A stretch of DNA of 39,118 nucleotides from Candidatus Altimarinota bacterium (GCA_012031035.1 JAAUUT010000045.1:1-39118), one strand, 5' to 3'; numbered from the stretch's first letter, positions 18,728 through 28,410 are shown. Notes: generated by a model from the letters alone, not told the origin. A program made the numbers and translations.

Positions 18728-20075
18728 ATGTACGACCTTCAAACAGTTCCGACACTTCCCACTCAAGACGAAGCCCTTTCCTTAATCGAATCCGCGATCG
18801 CACAATCCGAAGCAGAAGGAGTCTTTGTTAGTCTCAATGCCAGCGAATCTACCCTCAGTCGCTTTTCTGAAAATCAAATAAGTCAAAATATCAGTAAAAA
18901 TCGCTTCAACATAACCATTACCAGCTATTTTGGCAAACGCCGCGCCTCAGCGTCAACAACAGAATTCGATGCAGAGGCGATTACTCAGACCATTCGACGT
19001 TCCGAAGAACTTGCAAGCGTCGCACCAGAAGATCCCGAATGGGTTCCTTTATTAGAACCCCAAACCTACGAACAGCGTCTTCCAGCGTTTGATGAGGCGA
19101 CAGCGTTGCTTTCCCCACTGGAGAGGGGAGAAATAGTTAAACAGGTTTGTTTTGCCTGTCGCCAAGCGGGTGCGGAAGGTTCGGGTACGTTGAGTACTAG
19201 TGCATCCGTGCAAGCAATTGGCAATTCGTTAGGATTGCGGGCATTCGATCGCGAAACTGAAGCAGATTTTAGCGCTACGGCCCGTATCGATAATGGTTCG
19301 AGTTGGGGCAGTCGTACTGCTTTTGCGATCGCAGATTTACCCATCGAAGAAATTACCGAACAAGTGATTAAAAGGGCGATCTCGTCTCGCAATCCAAGAG
19401 CGATCGAACCAGGCATTTATCCGGTCGTTTTTGATGCGGCAGCTTTCTCTAGTATACTCCCGTGGGTTATCTGGAATATGGATGCAAGAGCCGCCGATGA
19501 AGGACGTTCTTTTATGTCTCGTATCGATGAAAGCGGACATCCCGCAGGCAATCGGGTTGGCGAATCGATGTTTAGTCCTCTAGTGCAAGTACAACGCCAT
19601 CCCGCCCATCCTTTGCTGCGAGCGGGAACATTTTTGATGAGGGGTTGAGCAACCATTATTTAGACATTATCAAAGATGGGATTCCTCAAACCCTTTCCTA
19701 CAGTCGCTATTGGGCGCAAGAACAAGGAAAACAACCCACGGGTTCTATGTCGCCCATTGTGATGGCGGGTTCCGAGCAAAATCTCTCCGATTTAATCGCT
19801 CAAACAGAACGAGGAATCTTAGTAAATAGAGCATGGTATGTGCGATATGTCAACCCTCGCACCTTGGAAGTGACGGGAATGACGCGAGATGGAACATTTT
19901 GGATTGAGGACGGGCAAATTGCTATCCCATCAAAAATCTCCGCTTCAATCAATGTTTGCCCGATATGCTGCGAGATGTCGAAGCCATCAGCAGCGTACAA
20001 CGTTTTGATAGCACCGTTGTCCCTGGCGTTAAGGTTAAGGCTTTTAATTTTAGCAGTGTGACAGATAGCGTTTAA
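18728..20075 (+). CDS. PmbA/TldE-like protease-related protein (two frameshifts as sequenced)
   Basis: Member of the TldD/PmbA family, in which TldD (metalloprotease) and TldE/PmbA form a heterodimer that processes small peptides. No HExxxH zinc motif is visible, so it matches the PmbA/TldE side. The first frame runs 18728-19648; the second resumes LSNHYLDIIKDGIPQTLSYS; a third gives KNLRFNQCLPDML and the C-terminus FNFSSVTDSV ending at 20075. Break 1: five T at 19631-19635 where six give TFFDEGLSNHYLD. Break 2: GCTATCCC near 19923 where GCTTATCCC gives IAYPIKNLRF. Joined length is about 449 aa, typical. Both are single missing T residues, again suggesting error. No tldD partner lies adjacent. 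Start at ATG 18728, preceded by an AT-rich leader. Confidence 0.85.
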
Positions 20076-20177
20076 AGGGAATAAGCAACGGGCAACAGGG
20101 AAGTGAATAACAGCTAACCTATTTTTGATTGGGCACTGTTGTGGCAATCGAACTCTAGATTAGGATACCAGGTCATT

Positions 20178-20320
20178 TTGACACTCTACGGGATAAATCC
20201 GCGTGGATTCTAGGAGGATGTTTTAAACAGGGTTAAAACCACTGTTTAAAACGCCTTTCTAGTTAGGGGGACTGTCATAGACCCCACCCTAAGAATCAGC
20301 CATATCCATTACAGATACAG
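20178..20320 (-). ncRNA. Putative TnpB guide RNA (omega/reRNA) scaffold
   Basis: In IS200/IS605 elements the guide RNA spans the 3' end of tnpB and the right end, and the guide itself is the flanking DNA. Here that region has a perfect 11-base stem (GTTTTAAACAG / CTGTTTAAAAC, 11-base loop) and a smaller AATCC-gcgt-GGATT stem, then the GAGTGTCAA terminus. The predicted guide begins AATGACCTGGTATCCT at 20177 reading down the minus strand. Extent and transcription are inferred from the family. Confidence 0.4.
20220..20252. repeat. Perfect 11-bp hairpin near right end of tnpB element
   Basis: GTTTTAAACAG at 20220-20230 pairs without mismatch with CTGTTTAAAAC at 20242-20252 around an 11-base loop that is itself AT-rich. 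It lies 37 bases after the tnpB stop on the minus strand, in the expected place for the scaffold of the guide RNA or the transposition end structure. Confidence 0.75.
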
Positions 20321-21404
20321 ATTTCTGAAGATCCAGAGGGCATGAAAAACCTAACCATTGACCTATATTTTGCGAGGCATTCCAATCAGCATTACATCTA
20401 TACCCATCAAATCCTTTAAACCAGTCACCATTCCTTTTGCCCATAACACCATTACGATGATCTGACTTACTGGTATATGGTGCTGGTATAAACTCAACGG
20501 GAATCCCAGACTTAACTGCTTTGTAAGTAATAAATTGACCTAGCTGATAGAATGCCCATGAATCGCGATTATTAGCTGCGTCAGACTTAGTTTTCTTTCT
20601 TTGCTTCATTGTTTGACGGCAGCCAGATAAATCTTCTAATCGCAACCCCATCCCATAATCAGAAGCGAATTTTACTAATTGCTTAGAGATTACGTGATTA
20701 ATATGGGTCATGATTCGTTTTTCATGTTGCTCTAATCGAATAACTTCTTTTAATTGCTTGGCTTTTTGTAAAGATTTACGGATTCGTTGATATCTTCTAC
20801 GAAGATTTTTAATCTTTCCACCTTTCCAAAACTTACCAAACCCTTTTGTAAGTGCAGCAACAGCAATATTGTTTTGTCCTCTATCTACTCCAATCCAACC
20901 CTTTACTTCTCCTGCATCGGGAACTTCCATCGACACAGAAACAAGTGCATACCAAATTCCTTTTTTAGACTTACATAATTTTAAGCTACCTAATTTAGCC
21001 GTCTTATTAATAATTCTGTCTAAAACTGCTGTATGCGAAGTCGGGTGAACAGATAAAGGAATTCTACTTTTTCTTCCCCTATAAAGGCTAAAAGATAAAG
21101 TATATAATTCACCAGATTTAATAATTTCAAAACCTTGGTTATTAACTTCAAGCCACATTCGCTTAAATTTTTTTACCTGGGTTTTAGCATTCGTATTGCG
21201 AATAGTCTGGTTAATCCACATTGAACCGATTTCAATGTGTTTAAAGTCAGCACTCGTTAACTTTTTCCGCTCCTTTCTATCTATTTCCAGCAAGCTATTA
21301 GCCACATCTGTGTTGATAGATGTTAGTCTCTCAAACTCTATAGCTTTAGCTTGGTTTAATCGATAAAAAGGAAGTTTTAAAGTTAAAGAAAGTGTGTTCA
21401 TCAA
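20289..21404 (-). CDS. tnpB: TnpB RNA-guided endonuclease (IS200/IS605 family), variant zinc ribbon
   Basis: 371 aa, full length and intact. RuvC-like catalytic residues are all present: Asp174 (GVDRGQNNIA), Glu257 (LRLEDLSG) and Asp340 (CNADWNASQNIG). In the family this enzyme, guided by an RNA from the element's right end, cuts DNA next to a short TAM and favours retention of the element. The zinc-ribbon region (about residues 311-340) reads YTSKSDHRNGVMGKRNGDWF then GYRCNADW: only one cysteine (Cys337) remains of the usual four, as in some divergent clades. Lysine- and arginine-rich stretches around 190-230 fit RNA binding. No TnpA is adjacent. HIP1 is absent from the gene, consistent with a mobile origin. 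Confidence 0.93.
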   Translation of the reverse strand: MMNTLSLTLKLPFYRLNQAKAIEFERLTSINTDVANSLLEIDRKERKKLTSADFKHIEIGSMWINQTIRNTNAKTQVKKFKRMWLEVNNQGFEIIKSGELYTLSFSLYRGRKSRIPLSVHPTSHTAVLDRIINKTAKLGSLKLCKSKKGIWYALVSVSMEVPDAGEVKGWIGVDRGQNNIAVAALTKGFGKFWKGGKIKNLRRRYQRIRKSLQKAKQLKEVIRLEQHEKRIMTHINHVISKQLVKFASDYGMGLRLEDLSGCRQTMKQRKKTKSDAANNRDSWAFYQLGQFITYKAVKSGIPVEFIPAPYTSKSDHRNGVMGKRNGDWFKGFDGYRCNADWNASQNIGQWLGFSCPLDLQKSVSVMDMADS

Positions 21405-21416
21405 AACATGATAACA

Positions 21417-21439
21417 TATCCTATAGACTCTGTAGGATA
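21417..21439. repeat. Hairpin at inferred left end of tnpB element
   Basis: TATCCTA at 21417-21423 pairs with TAGGATA at 21433-21439 around nine bases. It sits 12 bases upstream of the tnpB start codon, where IS200/IS605 left-end hairpins lie. The eight bases GTATCCTA (minus strand) also occur in the right flank, inside the predicted guide. Confidence 0.6.
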
Positions 21440-21512
21440 CAAAGAATAAATTCTTTTTCTTGTTTTCATCCAGGGGCTAAAGCCACCTGGCTCTCAACTG
21501 CTAGTATTTTGG

Positions 21513-21536
21513 TAGGGGCGCATGGCGTGCGCTCTA
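21513..21536. repeat. Dispersed 24-base repeat, copy 1 (TAGGGGCGCATGGCGT type)
   Basis: TAGGGGCGCATGGCGT followed by GCGCTCTA. The copy at 34410-34433 differs at two of 24 positions. It is partly palindromic and both copies are intergenic, so it is probably one of the short GC-rich dispersed repeats found in cyanobacterial genomes. Confidence 0.6.
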
Positions 21537-21571
21537 GAAAATTGATTTTTGTTATCTATTTAAAGATCGCA

Positions 21572-21868
21572 ATGATATTAGAAGCCGTCATATTAAAGAT
21601 CAAACCTAATTTAGACAATGAATTTGAAATGGCTTTTCAAAAAGCCTCTGCCATTATTGCTTCTATGGATGGCTATTTATCTCACGAACTTCATCGGTGT
21701 ATGGAAGTAAAAGGCAAATATTTATTACTCGTTAGATGGGATACCTTAGAAGCACATACAATTGGGTTTAGAAGTTCTTCCCAATATCAAAGGTGGAAAC
21801 AACTTCTTCATCATTTTTACGATCCTTTTCCAATTGTCGAGCATTTTGAAGCAGTAGAAATAAATTAA
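21572..21868 (+). CDS. Antibiotic biosynthesis monooxygenase (ABM)-fold protein
   Basis: 98 aa. The pattern fits the ABM/dimeric ferredoxin-like fold: strand ILEAVILKIKP, helix with FEMAFQKASAIIASMDGYLS, strands KGKYLLLVRWDT, and a C-terminal FYDPFPIVEHFEAVEI. Such proteins are small dimers, some haem-degrading or quinol monooxygenases, many of unknown role. The open frame extends upstream to 21392, but those residues come from the element's left end and the dispersed repeat; the ATG at 21572 is the natural start. It is convergent with the CYTH gene, four bases apart. Confidence 0.8.
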   Translation: MILEAVILKIKPNLDNEFEMAFQKASAIIASMDGYLSHELHRCMEVKGKYLLLVRWDTLEAHTIGFRSSSQYQRWKQLLHHFYDPFPIVEHFEAVEIN

Positions 21869-21872
21869 AATC

Positions 21873-22352
21873 TTACTTTTCAAAGTCTTTCCATTGTTGG
21901 TAGGGATATTTAGCTAAGTTAGAATTATAATATTTGCGATCGCTACTTACTTCTTTGGCAATCCAATCTGGCAATTCAATCGTTCTGTTGGCATCATCTA
22001 ATTCTACTTCTGCCATAATTAATCCTTGATTTTCTCCTAAAAACTCATCAACTTCCCAAAGTAAATTGCCGAATTGAATCTTGTATCTAATCTTTTCAAT
22101 TAATGGGCGATCGCACAGAGTATCTAACATACTTTGAGCATCTTCTACAGGAATTAAATACTCAAATTCACTTCTAGCAATACCATCAGTTTTTCCTTTA
22201 ATGGTTAAATAACCGCGATCGCCTACTATTCTGATGCGAACTGTCGTGCTATTAACAGTAGTAATATATCCTTGACGATACACTTGACCAGTACCAAGCG
22301 ATCGCCATGTATCGCCTTTGACTAAAAATTTTCGTTCGATTTCAATTGCCAT
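21873..22352 (-). CDS. CYTH-domain triphosphatase
   Basis: 159 aa, single CYTH domain (tunnel fold shared by class IV adenylate cyclases, thiamine triphosphatase and inorganic triphosphatases). The signature EIERKFLV at residues 3-10 gives the ExExK metal/triphosphate site. Further charged strand motifs follow: TVRIRIVGDRGYLTIKG, RSEFEYLIP, IEKIRYKI, WEVDEFLGENQGLIMAEVEL. The size matches stand-alone bacterial short CYTH proteins, which mostly hydrolyse inorganic tripolyphosphate. Substrate is inferred. It lies 16 bases downstream of the membrane PH-like gene in the same direction, so they are probably co-transcribed. Confidence 0.88.
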   Translation of the reverse strand: MAIEIERKFLVKGDTWRSLGTGQVYRQGYITTVNSTTVRIRIVGDRGYLTIKGKTDGIARSEFEYLIPVEDAQSMLDTLCDRPLIEKIRYKIQFGNLLWEVDEFLGENQGLIMAEVELDDANRTIELPDWIAKEVSSDRKYYNSNLAKYPYQQWKDFEK

Positions 22353-22368
22353 TTCACTATCTAAACTC

Positions 22369-22884
22369 TTAAGAACAAATTTCTCGTAAAAACTGTAAAA
22401 ATTCTTCTGGATTAGCTAAACTAATTAGCAAAGAATAGTTGTCTCTGGTAGGAAGATAAACCACCCGATCGGAATCTGTGACACATATTAATGCTTTCTC
22501 ATTATTTTGTAGCTTAAACCATCCACAAAGATATCCAGGTAAAGAAGTCCCATTCGTTCTTAATTTTGGTTTATATAAAGATGAATGACTGAGACTGATT
22601 TGCTCGGCGCGATTGCAAATCAAGGAGGCGATTGGTATTTGTCTTCCATACTCGCCTTTAATCGAAAGTTTATCTTCAGAAAGTTCCACCTGAGAATGAC
22701 GAGATGCGTAAGCAGTATGGCTAAAAAGACCACCAACAAAGAGAGGAATTAAAGCAATTAATTTAGTATGATTTTCAGTAGTAAGAAAAATGACGATCGC
22801 GGCTAACATCGTTAATAATATAATGCCAGCGATCGCCCAAAGTGTTTGATCGGAAGTTGGAACGACTGGAAAAGTTCTCAACAT
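22369..22884 (-). CDS. Two-helix membrane protein with bacterial PH-like domain
   Basis: 171 aa. Two membrane helices at about residues 15-35 (LWAIAGIILLTMLAAIVIFL) and 41-58 form a hairpin, followed by a cytoplasmic beta-rich domain with SQVELSEDKLSIKGEYGRQI, IPIASL, then KALICVTDSDRVVYLPTRDN and a C-terminal helix PEEFLQFLREI. This pattern resembles small bacterial pleckstrin-homology (bPH) proteins of unknown role. No enzyme motif seen. It precedes the CYTH gene by 16 bases; co-expression is likely, function unknown. Confidence 0.65.
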   Translation of the reverse strand: MLRTFPVVPTSDQTLWAIAGIILLTMLAAIVIFLTTENHTKLIALIPLFVGGLFSHTAYASRHSQVELSEDKLSIKGEYGRQIPIASLICNRAEQISLSHSSLYKPKLRTNGTSLPGYLCGWFKLQNNEKALICVTDSDRVVYLPTRDNYSLLISLANPEEFLQFLREICS

Positions 22885-23061
22885 AATGGTTAACCCCTTT
22901 TGTAAAGGTTATACTTACCCAGGGTAGAAAGTTTTGCACTCACACTGCCATTGCTTTGACTAAATTTAAGATTTTCTAACAATTTTTTCGGAAGATAGCA
23001 AACCTAAATACACTTTAAACTAGCCGATCGCTTGGCAGATTTTTTTGATTAAGGATAAACT

Positions 23062-24774
23062 ATGAGTTACAGAATGGATCGCCGTGCTTATGCAGAAACT
23101 TTTGGTCCTACAGTAGGCGATCGCGTTCGATTAGCAGATACAGAATTATTTATCGAAGTCGAACAAGACTATACTACCTACGGCGATGAAGTAAAATTCG
23201 GCGGCGGAAAAGTCATTCGCGATGGGATGGGACAATCCCCGATATCTCGCGAAGATGGCGCAGTGGATATGGTCATTACCAACGCACTCATTCTCGATTG
23301 GTGGGGAATCGTCAAAGCAGATGTTGGAATCAAAGACGGCAAAATTTACAAAATTGGCAAAGCAGGCAATCCCTACATCCAAGATAACGTCAATATTATT
23401 ATCGGTCCTGCTACCGAAGTCGTCGCCGGGGAAGGATCGATCCTGACAGCAGGCGGAATCGACACTCACATTCACTTTATTTGTCCCCAACAAATAGAAA
23501 CTGCGATCGCATCTGGCATTACTACTATGATAGGCGGCGGTACTGGCCCTGCAACGGGAACTAACGCCACAACTTGCACTCCTGGCGCGTGGAATATCTA
23601 TCGGATGCTGCAAGCAGCAGATGCTTTCCCCGTCAATTTGGGATTCTTGGGGAAGGGAAATGCTAGCAAACCCGAAGGACTAGAAGAACAAATAGTTGCG
23701 GGTGCGATGGGATTAAAGTTACATGAAGACTGGGGAACAACACCCGCCGCGATCGATACTTGTTTATCAGTTGCGGATGAATATGACGTGCAAGTTGCCA
23801 TTCACACCGATACCCTCAACGAAGCGGGATTTGTCGAAGCAACGATTGCAGCGTTTAAAAATCGCGTCATCCATACCTATCATACCGAAGGCGCAGGAGG
23901 CGGTCACGCACCCGATATTATCAGAGTCTGCGGCGAAGCAAACGTACTTCCTTCTTCTACCAATCCTACTCGTCCCTACACTGTCAATACCCTAGAAGAA
24001 CATTTGGATATGTTGATGGTGTGCCATCATCTCGATAAAAGCATCCCCGAAGATGTGGCCTTTGCAGAATCGCGCATTCGCAGAGAAACTATTGCCGCAG
24101 AAGATATTTTGCACGATCTCGGCGCATTTAGCATGATTTCCTCTGACTCTCAAGCGATGGGAAGAGTGGGAGAAGTGATTATTCGCACCTGGCAAACGGC
24201 GCATAAAATGAAAGTACAAAGAGGAATTTTGGCTTCCCCAACAGAGGAGAGGTCGGATAACTTTCGCGCTAAACGATACATTGCCAAATACACGATTAAT
24301 CCCGCCATTACCCACGGAATTGCCGATTATGTAGGTTCTATCGAAGAAGGAAAATTAGCCGATTTATGTTTGTGGAAACCTGCGTTTTTTGGCGTAAAAC
24401 CAGAGATAGTGATTAAAGGCGGATTTATTGCTTGGTCGCAAATGGGGGATGCTAATGCAAGTATTCCCACGCCTCAACCCGTACATATGCGTCCCATGTT
24501 CGGCAGTTTTGGCGGCGCGATCGCGGCAACTTCCTTGACATTTGTCTCAAAATCTGCATTAAAAGCCAAAATTCATGAAAAAATTGGTTTGCAGAAAGCG
24601 GCTGTTGCGGTGTCTAATATTCGCAATTTGAGTAAAGCAAATATGAAATTAAATGACGCTTTACCCAAGATAGAAGTCGATCCAGAAACCTATGAAGTGA
24701 GAGCAGATGGCGAGTTATTAACCTGCGAACCTGCAACTGTTTTACCTATGGCACAGCGTTATTTTCTATTTTAA
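23062..24774 (+). CDS. ureC: Urease alpha (catalytic) subunit
   Basis: 570 aa, intact. Hydrolyses urea to ammonia and carbamate in the cytoplasm at a dinuclear nickel centre. All ligands are visible: His136 and His138 ([11 protein letters not shown]), carbamylated Lys219 (GLKLHEDWG), His248 and His274 ([19 protein letters not shown]), Asp362 (SSDSQAMG), and the flap Cys321-His322 (MVCHHLDKS). Length matches the family (about 570). Urease needs UreA, UreB and accessory UreDEFG; none is in the window, so the urease genes are dispersed, as in several other cyanobacteria. The ATG at 23062 gives [20 protein letters not shown], the standard start. Confidence 0.97.
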   Translation: MSYRMDRRAYAETFGPTVGDRVRLADTELFIEVEQDYTTYGDEVKFGGGKVIRDGMGQSPISREDGAVDMVITNALILDWWGIVKADVGIKDGKIYKIGKAGNPYIQDNVNIIIGPATEVVAGEGSILTAGGIDTHIHFICPQQIETAIASGITTMIGGGTGPATGTNATTCTPGAWNIYRMLQAADAFPVNLGFLGKGNASKPEGLEEQIVAGAMGLKLHEDWGTTPAAIDTCLSVADEYDVQVAIHTDTLNEAGFVEATIAAFKNRVIHTYHTEGAGGGHAPDIIRVCGEANVLPSSTNPTRPYTVNTLEEHLDMLMVCHHLDKSIPEDVAFAESRIRRETIAAEDILHDLGAFSMISSDSQAMGRVGEVIIRTWQTAHKMKVQRGILASPTEERSDNFRAKRYIAKYTINPAITHGIADYVGSIEEGKLADLCLWKPAFFGVKPEIVIKGGFIAWSQMGDANASIPTPQPVHMRPMFGSFGGAIAATSLTFVSKSALKAKIHEKIGLQKAAVAVSNIRNLSKANMKLNDALPKIEVDPETYEVRADGELLTCEPATVLPMAQRYFLF

Positions 24775-24785
24775 ATACTACTTTA

Positions 24786-26491
24786 TTACTTCCCGCGATC
24801 GCTATTTTTTCCATAGCGAGTATCTTGTAGCGTATTACCAACTCCTTGCACGATCCCGCGACCGATCAAGCCAATTGCCCTTCCAATAACTTGCGTCAAC
24901 AAATAAACCGCTATTTTTCCTAAAAAAGCTACCACAGATCGCAAACGAGGCGAAAGCGCATCTCGTAACTCAAAAGCGATAGTGGTCAACCAAGGAATTC
25001 CCCGCAGGCGAGTGAGTTCGTCTTGACGGGAAGCATAAAGATAAATGGTTTTTAAACTACCGCCATTAAGGATAAATAATCGATGTTTGCTTTCAAAAAT
25101 GTTTTTAGGTTCTTCAAGATATCTGTCTTGTCGATACTGCCAAGAAATATCGTTCCGAAACCGTGCAATCTCTCTAGAAGATAAATATCTATCGTTATAA
25201 AATGTTTGTTTAATTATCTCGACTTCTGAAAAATTATTTAAGATAACTTGCATAATAGCATTTGCTATCTTATGGATTAAGTTTTCTAGCAGAATTTCTG
25301 CTCTTGCCATTGCTTCAGGGGATTCTGAACGATAAGGTACATTGTCAATAACCAGCGAACTTTCTAATAAAAAATACCCTAACAACTCGACAACCATTGG
25401 GATTTTTCGAGATTTTCTTCTTGAATCGCAACAGAATCTAAAGAGAAAATCTCAATTATTTTTTGGTTATTTAAACCAATTAATGTATAGTAATTGCTCA
25501 AAAAATCCAGAAGGGAAGATTCTAACAAACTTCGTAAAATCAGCGATCGCTTTTCGGGTAATTCCTCGTAAGTGACATTAAGTAAGCGTAATTCTTCTAA
25601 TAGCTTTCTAAAGCGAGCCAGAATTAAATAAAATAACTCTCTTCTTTTATCAGTTTGTAAGATATCAATTTCTAAAGGAAGATTGGATTTATTTTCTATT
25701 CCTAATTGGATTTTAGCTAAGATGTTATCTAGGACAACTAAGCTAGGAGAACTTTGAGAAGCGAGCGCGGGAGCAAGAGCGGGAAATAAAGAAGATAATC
25801 GATAGGTTTCTGTACTCGTTTTTGGGATACTTTCTTTAACTGATGTTTCTTTAATAACGATAGTTTCTGAAGGCAATAATTGCTTAACCAACCAACGAGA
25901 AGTAAGGAGTTCTCGCTTTCTTCCCGTTAAAAACAACCAATCAAACATGGACAATCCAGGATTATTTAATTGGTTATTAATTTGTGTTAAAGTTGCTTCT
26001 ATTTGCTCTAGTCCTGACTGGTGCATCCGAACGAGCCAATTCTTTCGACGGACGGGACTATTATTTGCGATCGCATCTAAAGCTTGCCACTGTTTTTCTC
26101 CTGCATAAATCTGACGCAATATTTCTACAATTTCGCTAATTTCTGTTCCTTTGGGTGCATATCCATCGATCCCAGAAGAACGAGCCGCTAAAAGTCGGTC
26201 GGTGTCAGAGGTAGCACTTAAGAGAAAAAGGGATAAATTAAGATAATCTTGTTGAATTTGCTGGCAAAGCCGCCAGCCATCCGATATATTAGGTTCTAAA
26301 ATCACAATATCGGGGATTGCTTGGCTCAGTCGAATTAATGTAAGCGCACTACTATCAGCTTGTGCGACAACTTGAAAATCATCAAACTCTTGTAGGGCTG
26401 TAGAAAGACCAAGCCTAAATATTGGATCGTCGTCAACTAACAGCAGTTTTATGGGGCGAGATTCCCTCTGGGACGCTACGCGATCGCTCAC
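24786..26491 (-). CDS. Receiver-like domain plus DUF3685 (Ycf55-like) protein (frameshifted as sequenced)
   Basis: About 568 aa when joined. Residues about 13-130 form a response-regulator receiver-like domain (IKLLLVDDDPIFRLGLSTAL), with the conserved Lys (YAPKGTE) and Ser/Thr (LLSATSD) present. The phosphate-accepting Asp is replaced by Glu66 (DIVILEPNIS), so normal phosphorylation is doubtful. The rest matches DUF3685, related to red-algal plastid Ycf55, with SSREIARFRNDISWQYRQDR toward the C-terminus. The frame breaks at a run of five A (T at 25403-25407 on plus): six restore LEKIPMVVELLGYFLL. The DUF3685 function is unknown. It is convergent with ureC and ends 11 bases after it. Confidence 0.85.
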
Positions 26492-26551
26492 AAAATAATT
26501 ACCAGTTTATTAGTTATCTGTGAATTGTACAGAAATTTAACTTAGTTTATC

Positions 26552-27001
26552 CTATGATTTTTGAATTTTGTTTTCGTAGCCAAAAAAATCGATGCGATAA
26601 TCGGTAATTTTAACGCCTGTTTGTGCTTCAATTTGTTCGAGCAACGCTTCTGGAAGTTCGATATTAACATCAATAATGCGATCGCTATCTAAGCAATTAA
26701 CGTGGCTGTGAGAATCGCTAATATTGCCGTATAGTCTGCCGTCGCACCGTTCGACGCATTCAATAATCCCTTGACTTGATAGCGCTTCTAAATTTTGATA
26801 GACAGAGGTATGACCGATATCTTTTCCTTGTTGATTTAGGCGATCGTAAATTTCTCTGGCTGACATATGTTCTTGTGCTTGCCAAAGCAATTCAAGGATG
26901 TAGCGACGCTGACGACTGACTCGCATTCCCATCGTCTGACAGCGATCGATAGCATCTTCTAGCGAGCGAATGGGTTTTGTAGTTGCCCCTTGTTCTTTCA
27001 T
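26552..27001 (-). CDS. Fur-family regulator, FurC/PerR type
   Basis: 149 aa. Fur-family DNA-binding and metal domains: RVSRQRRYILELLWQAQEHM, SAREIYDRLNQQGKDIGHTS, then VYQNLEALSSQG and DSHSHVNC as a metal-site core. It lacks the C-terminal CxxC pairs of Fur and Zur. The sequence closely follows what I remember of the cyanobacterial FurC/PerR group (Anabaena FurC, Synechocystis Slr1738), which responds to peroxide and controls peroxiredoxin and redox genes. The frame opens at a TTG at 27031 but the ATG at 27001 (MKEQGATTKPIRSLEDA) is the better start. The target regulon is not visible here. Confidence 0.88.
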   Translation of the reverse strand: MKEQGATTKPIRSLEDAIDRCQTMGMRVSRQRRYILELLWQAQEHMSAREIYDRLNQQGKDIGHTSVYQNLEALSSQGIIECVERCDGRLYGNISDSHSHVNCLDSDRIIDVNIELPEALLEQIEAQTGVKITDYRIDFFGYENKIQKS

Positions 27002-27113
27002 GGTTGAGGCTAGGTCACTATAACTAATCAACTAATACAAACTCATTACCAGTTTAGCCTAGATAAATTCAGAATGTCTACCCTAACCAGCAAAGGCGTG
27101 TTTACCGAATTAA

Positions 27114-27130
27114 GGTGGGCGTTGCCCACC
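27114..27130 (-). terminator. Seven-bp hairpin downstream of metK
   Basis: GGTGGGC, three bases, GCCCACC, perfect. It lies 18 bases after the metK stop on the minus strand and is followed there by a weak TTAATT. It also resembles a GC-rich dispersed repeat known from other cyanobacteria, so it may be a repeat serving as a transcript end. Terminator role is inferred. Confidence 0.55.
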
Positions 27131-27147
27131 CCAACTAGCCAACTATC

Positions 27148-28410
27148 TTAAACAGCAATTGTTGCATTCGAGACTGAAGAAAGCGTTTCTTTGAGTAAAG
27201 CTGCTTTATCAGTACGCTCCCAAGGCAGATCTAGATCGGTTCGTCCAAAGTGACCGTAAGCTGCAACATCTTGATAGAAGCGACCGCGTTCGGCGCTAAG
27301 ACGACGCAGGTTAAAGGTTTGGATAATACCAGCAGGACGCAGTTCAAAATTCTGAGTAACTAACTCTAACAAAGTTGCTTCGCTCACTTTACCCGTGCCG
27401 AAGGTTTCTATCATGATACTGACGGGCCTAGCGACTCCAATCGCATAGCTCAATTGGATTTCGCACTTATCTGCCAATCCTGCGGCAACAATATTCTTAG
27501 CGACATAGCGGCAAGCATAAGCCGCAGAACGATCTACCTTGGTTGGATCTTTCCCTGAGAAAGCACCGCCGCCATGACGAGAATAGCCGCCATAGGTATC
27601 AACGATAATTTTGCGACCTGTTAAGCCAGAATCTCCTTGAGGTCCGCCGATGACGAATTTTCCGGTAGGATTGACCAGAAAACGAGTGTTAGAATCGGGT
27701 TTTACATCAATATCGGCAAAAGTAGGCTTGACGACAGCTTCCCAAAGATCTGCCTTAATTTTTTCTTGAACGGCTGCGTTGTCAGTAATTTCACCAATAG
27801 TTTCTGTATGTTGCGTCGAGATTAAGATGGTATCGATGCCAATGGGTCGTCCATCTTCATAGGAAACAGATACTTGAGTTTTTCCATCAGGGCGCAGATA
27901 AGGTAAATCGCCTGTCTTGCGGACAGCAGCTAAACGGCGAGCAATGCGATGCGCTAAGCTAATTGGCATTGGCATCAATTCGGGAGTTTCATTGCAGGCA
28001 TAGCCGAACATAATTCCCTGGTCGCCAGCGCCAATGCGATCCAATTCATCATTGCTGAGTTCTTCGCGTTGCTCTTGAGCGGATGTAACGCCTTGAGAGA
28101 TGTCGGGAGATTGTTCGTCTAAGGCAACTAAAACCGTGCAGCTATTGGCAGAAAAGCCATTTACCGCATCTGTATAGCCAATTTCGGCAATTTTTTTCCG
28201 AGCTAAGTTAACATAATTGACATTAGCTTTGGTCGTAATTTCCCCGGTGATGAGAACTAAACCAGTGTTAACGACAACCTCTGCTGCAACGCGGCTGCGA
28301 TCGTCTTGAGCCAATAACGCATCCAAAATCGTATCGGAAATTTGATCGCAGATTTTGTCAGGATGACCTTCAGTAACGGATTCAGAAGTAAATAAATAGC
28401 GGCGAGACAA
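27148..28410 (-). CDS. metK: S-adenosylmethionine synthase
   Basis: 420 aa, intact. Makes SAM from methionine and ATP. Family motifs: [20 protein letters not shown] at the N-terminus (ATP/His site), [20 protein letters not shown] (loop region), [51 protein letters not shown]. The 420-aa length is normal for cyanobacteria. No SAM riboswitch is evident in the roughly 250 bases upstream (28411-28657), which are AT-rich and hold nothing else recognisable. It lies upstream of the Fur-type gene on the same strand, with the hairpin between them. Confidence 0.97.
   Translation of the reverse strand: MSRRYLFTSESVTEGHPDKICDQISDTILDALLAQDDRSRVAAEVVVNTGLVLITGEITTKANVNYVNLARKKIAEIGYTDAVNGFSANSCTVLVALDEQSPDISQGVTSAQEQREELSNDELDRIGAGDQGIMFGYACNETPELMPMPISLAHRIARRLAAVRKTGDLPYLRPDGKTQVSVSYEDGRPIGIDTILISTQHTETIGEITDNAAVQEKIKADLWEAVVKPTFADIDVKPDSNTRFLVNPTGKFVIGGPQGDSGLTGRKIIVDTYGGYSRHGGGAFSGKDPTKVDRSAAYACRYVAKNIVAAGLADKCEIQLSYAIGVARPVSIMIETFGTGKVSEATLLELVTQNFELRPAGIIQTFNLRRLSAERGRFYQDVAAYGHFGRTDLDLPWERTDKAALLKETLSSVSNATIAV

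Larger units (their letters stand above)
20178..21445 (-). mobile_element. IS200/IS605-type element carrying only tnpB
   Basis: About 1.27 kb, no tnpA. The right end is set at 20178 because the minus-strand sequence ...GAGTGTCAA ends there, exactly as at the second element at 38992. It contains subterminal hairpins at 20220-20252 and near 20194-20210. The left end carries a hairpin at 21417-21439; the minus-strand TTTAT just beyond it (21450-21446) is a plausible target/TAM motif, making 21445 the first element base. The left border is inferred; the right border is well supported. The element lies between the pmbA-like gene and the ABM gene and interrupts neither. Confidence 0.7.

Noticed and set aside
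20125..20160. tRNA-like TCGAACTC sequence near the pmbA-like gene
   Set aside because: No acceptor or anticodon stem pairs around it; no tRNA fold can be drawn.
21392..21571. N-terminal extension of the ABM-fold gene
   Set aside because: The added 60 residues come from the tnpB element's left end and the dispersed repeat; the ATG at 21572 starts the conserved fold.
22902..22914. Possible NtcA site upstream of ureC (GTA...TAC)
   Set aside because: The spacer is seven bases; the NtcA consensus needs GTA-N8-TAC. It also lies about 150 bases from ureC without a matching -10.
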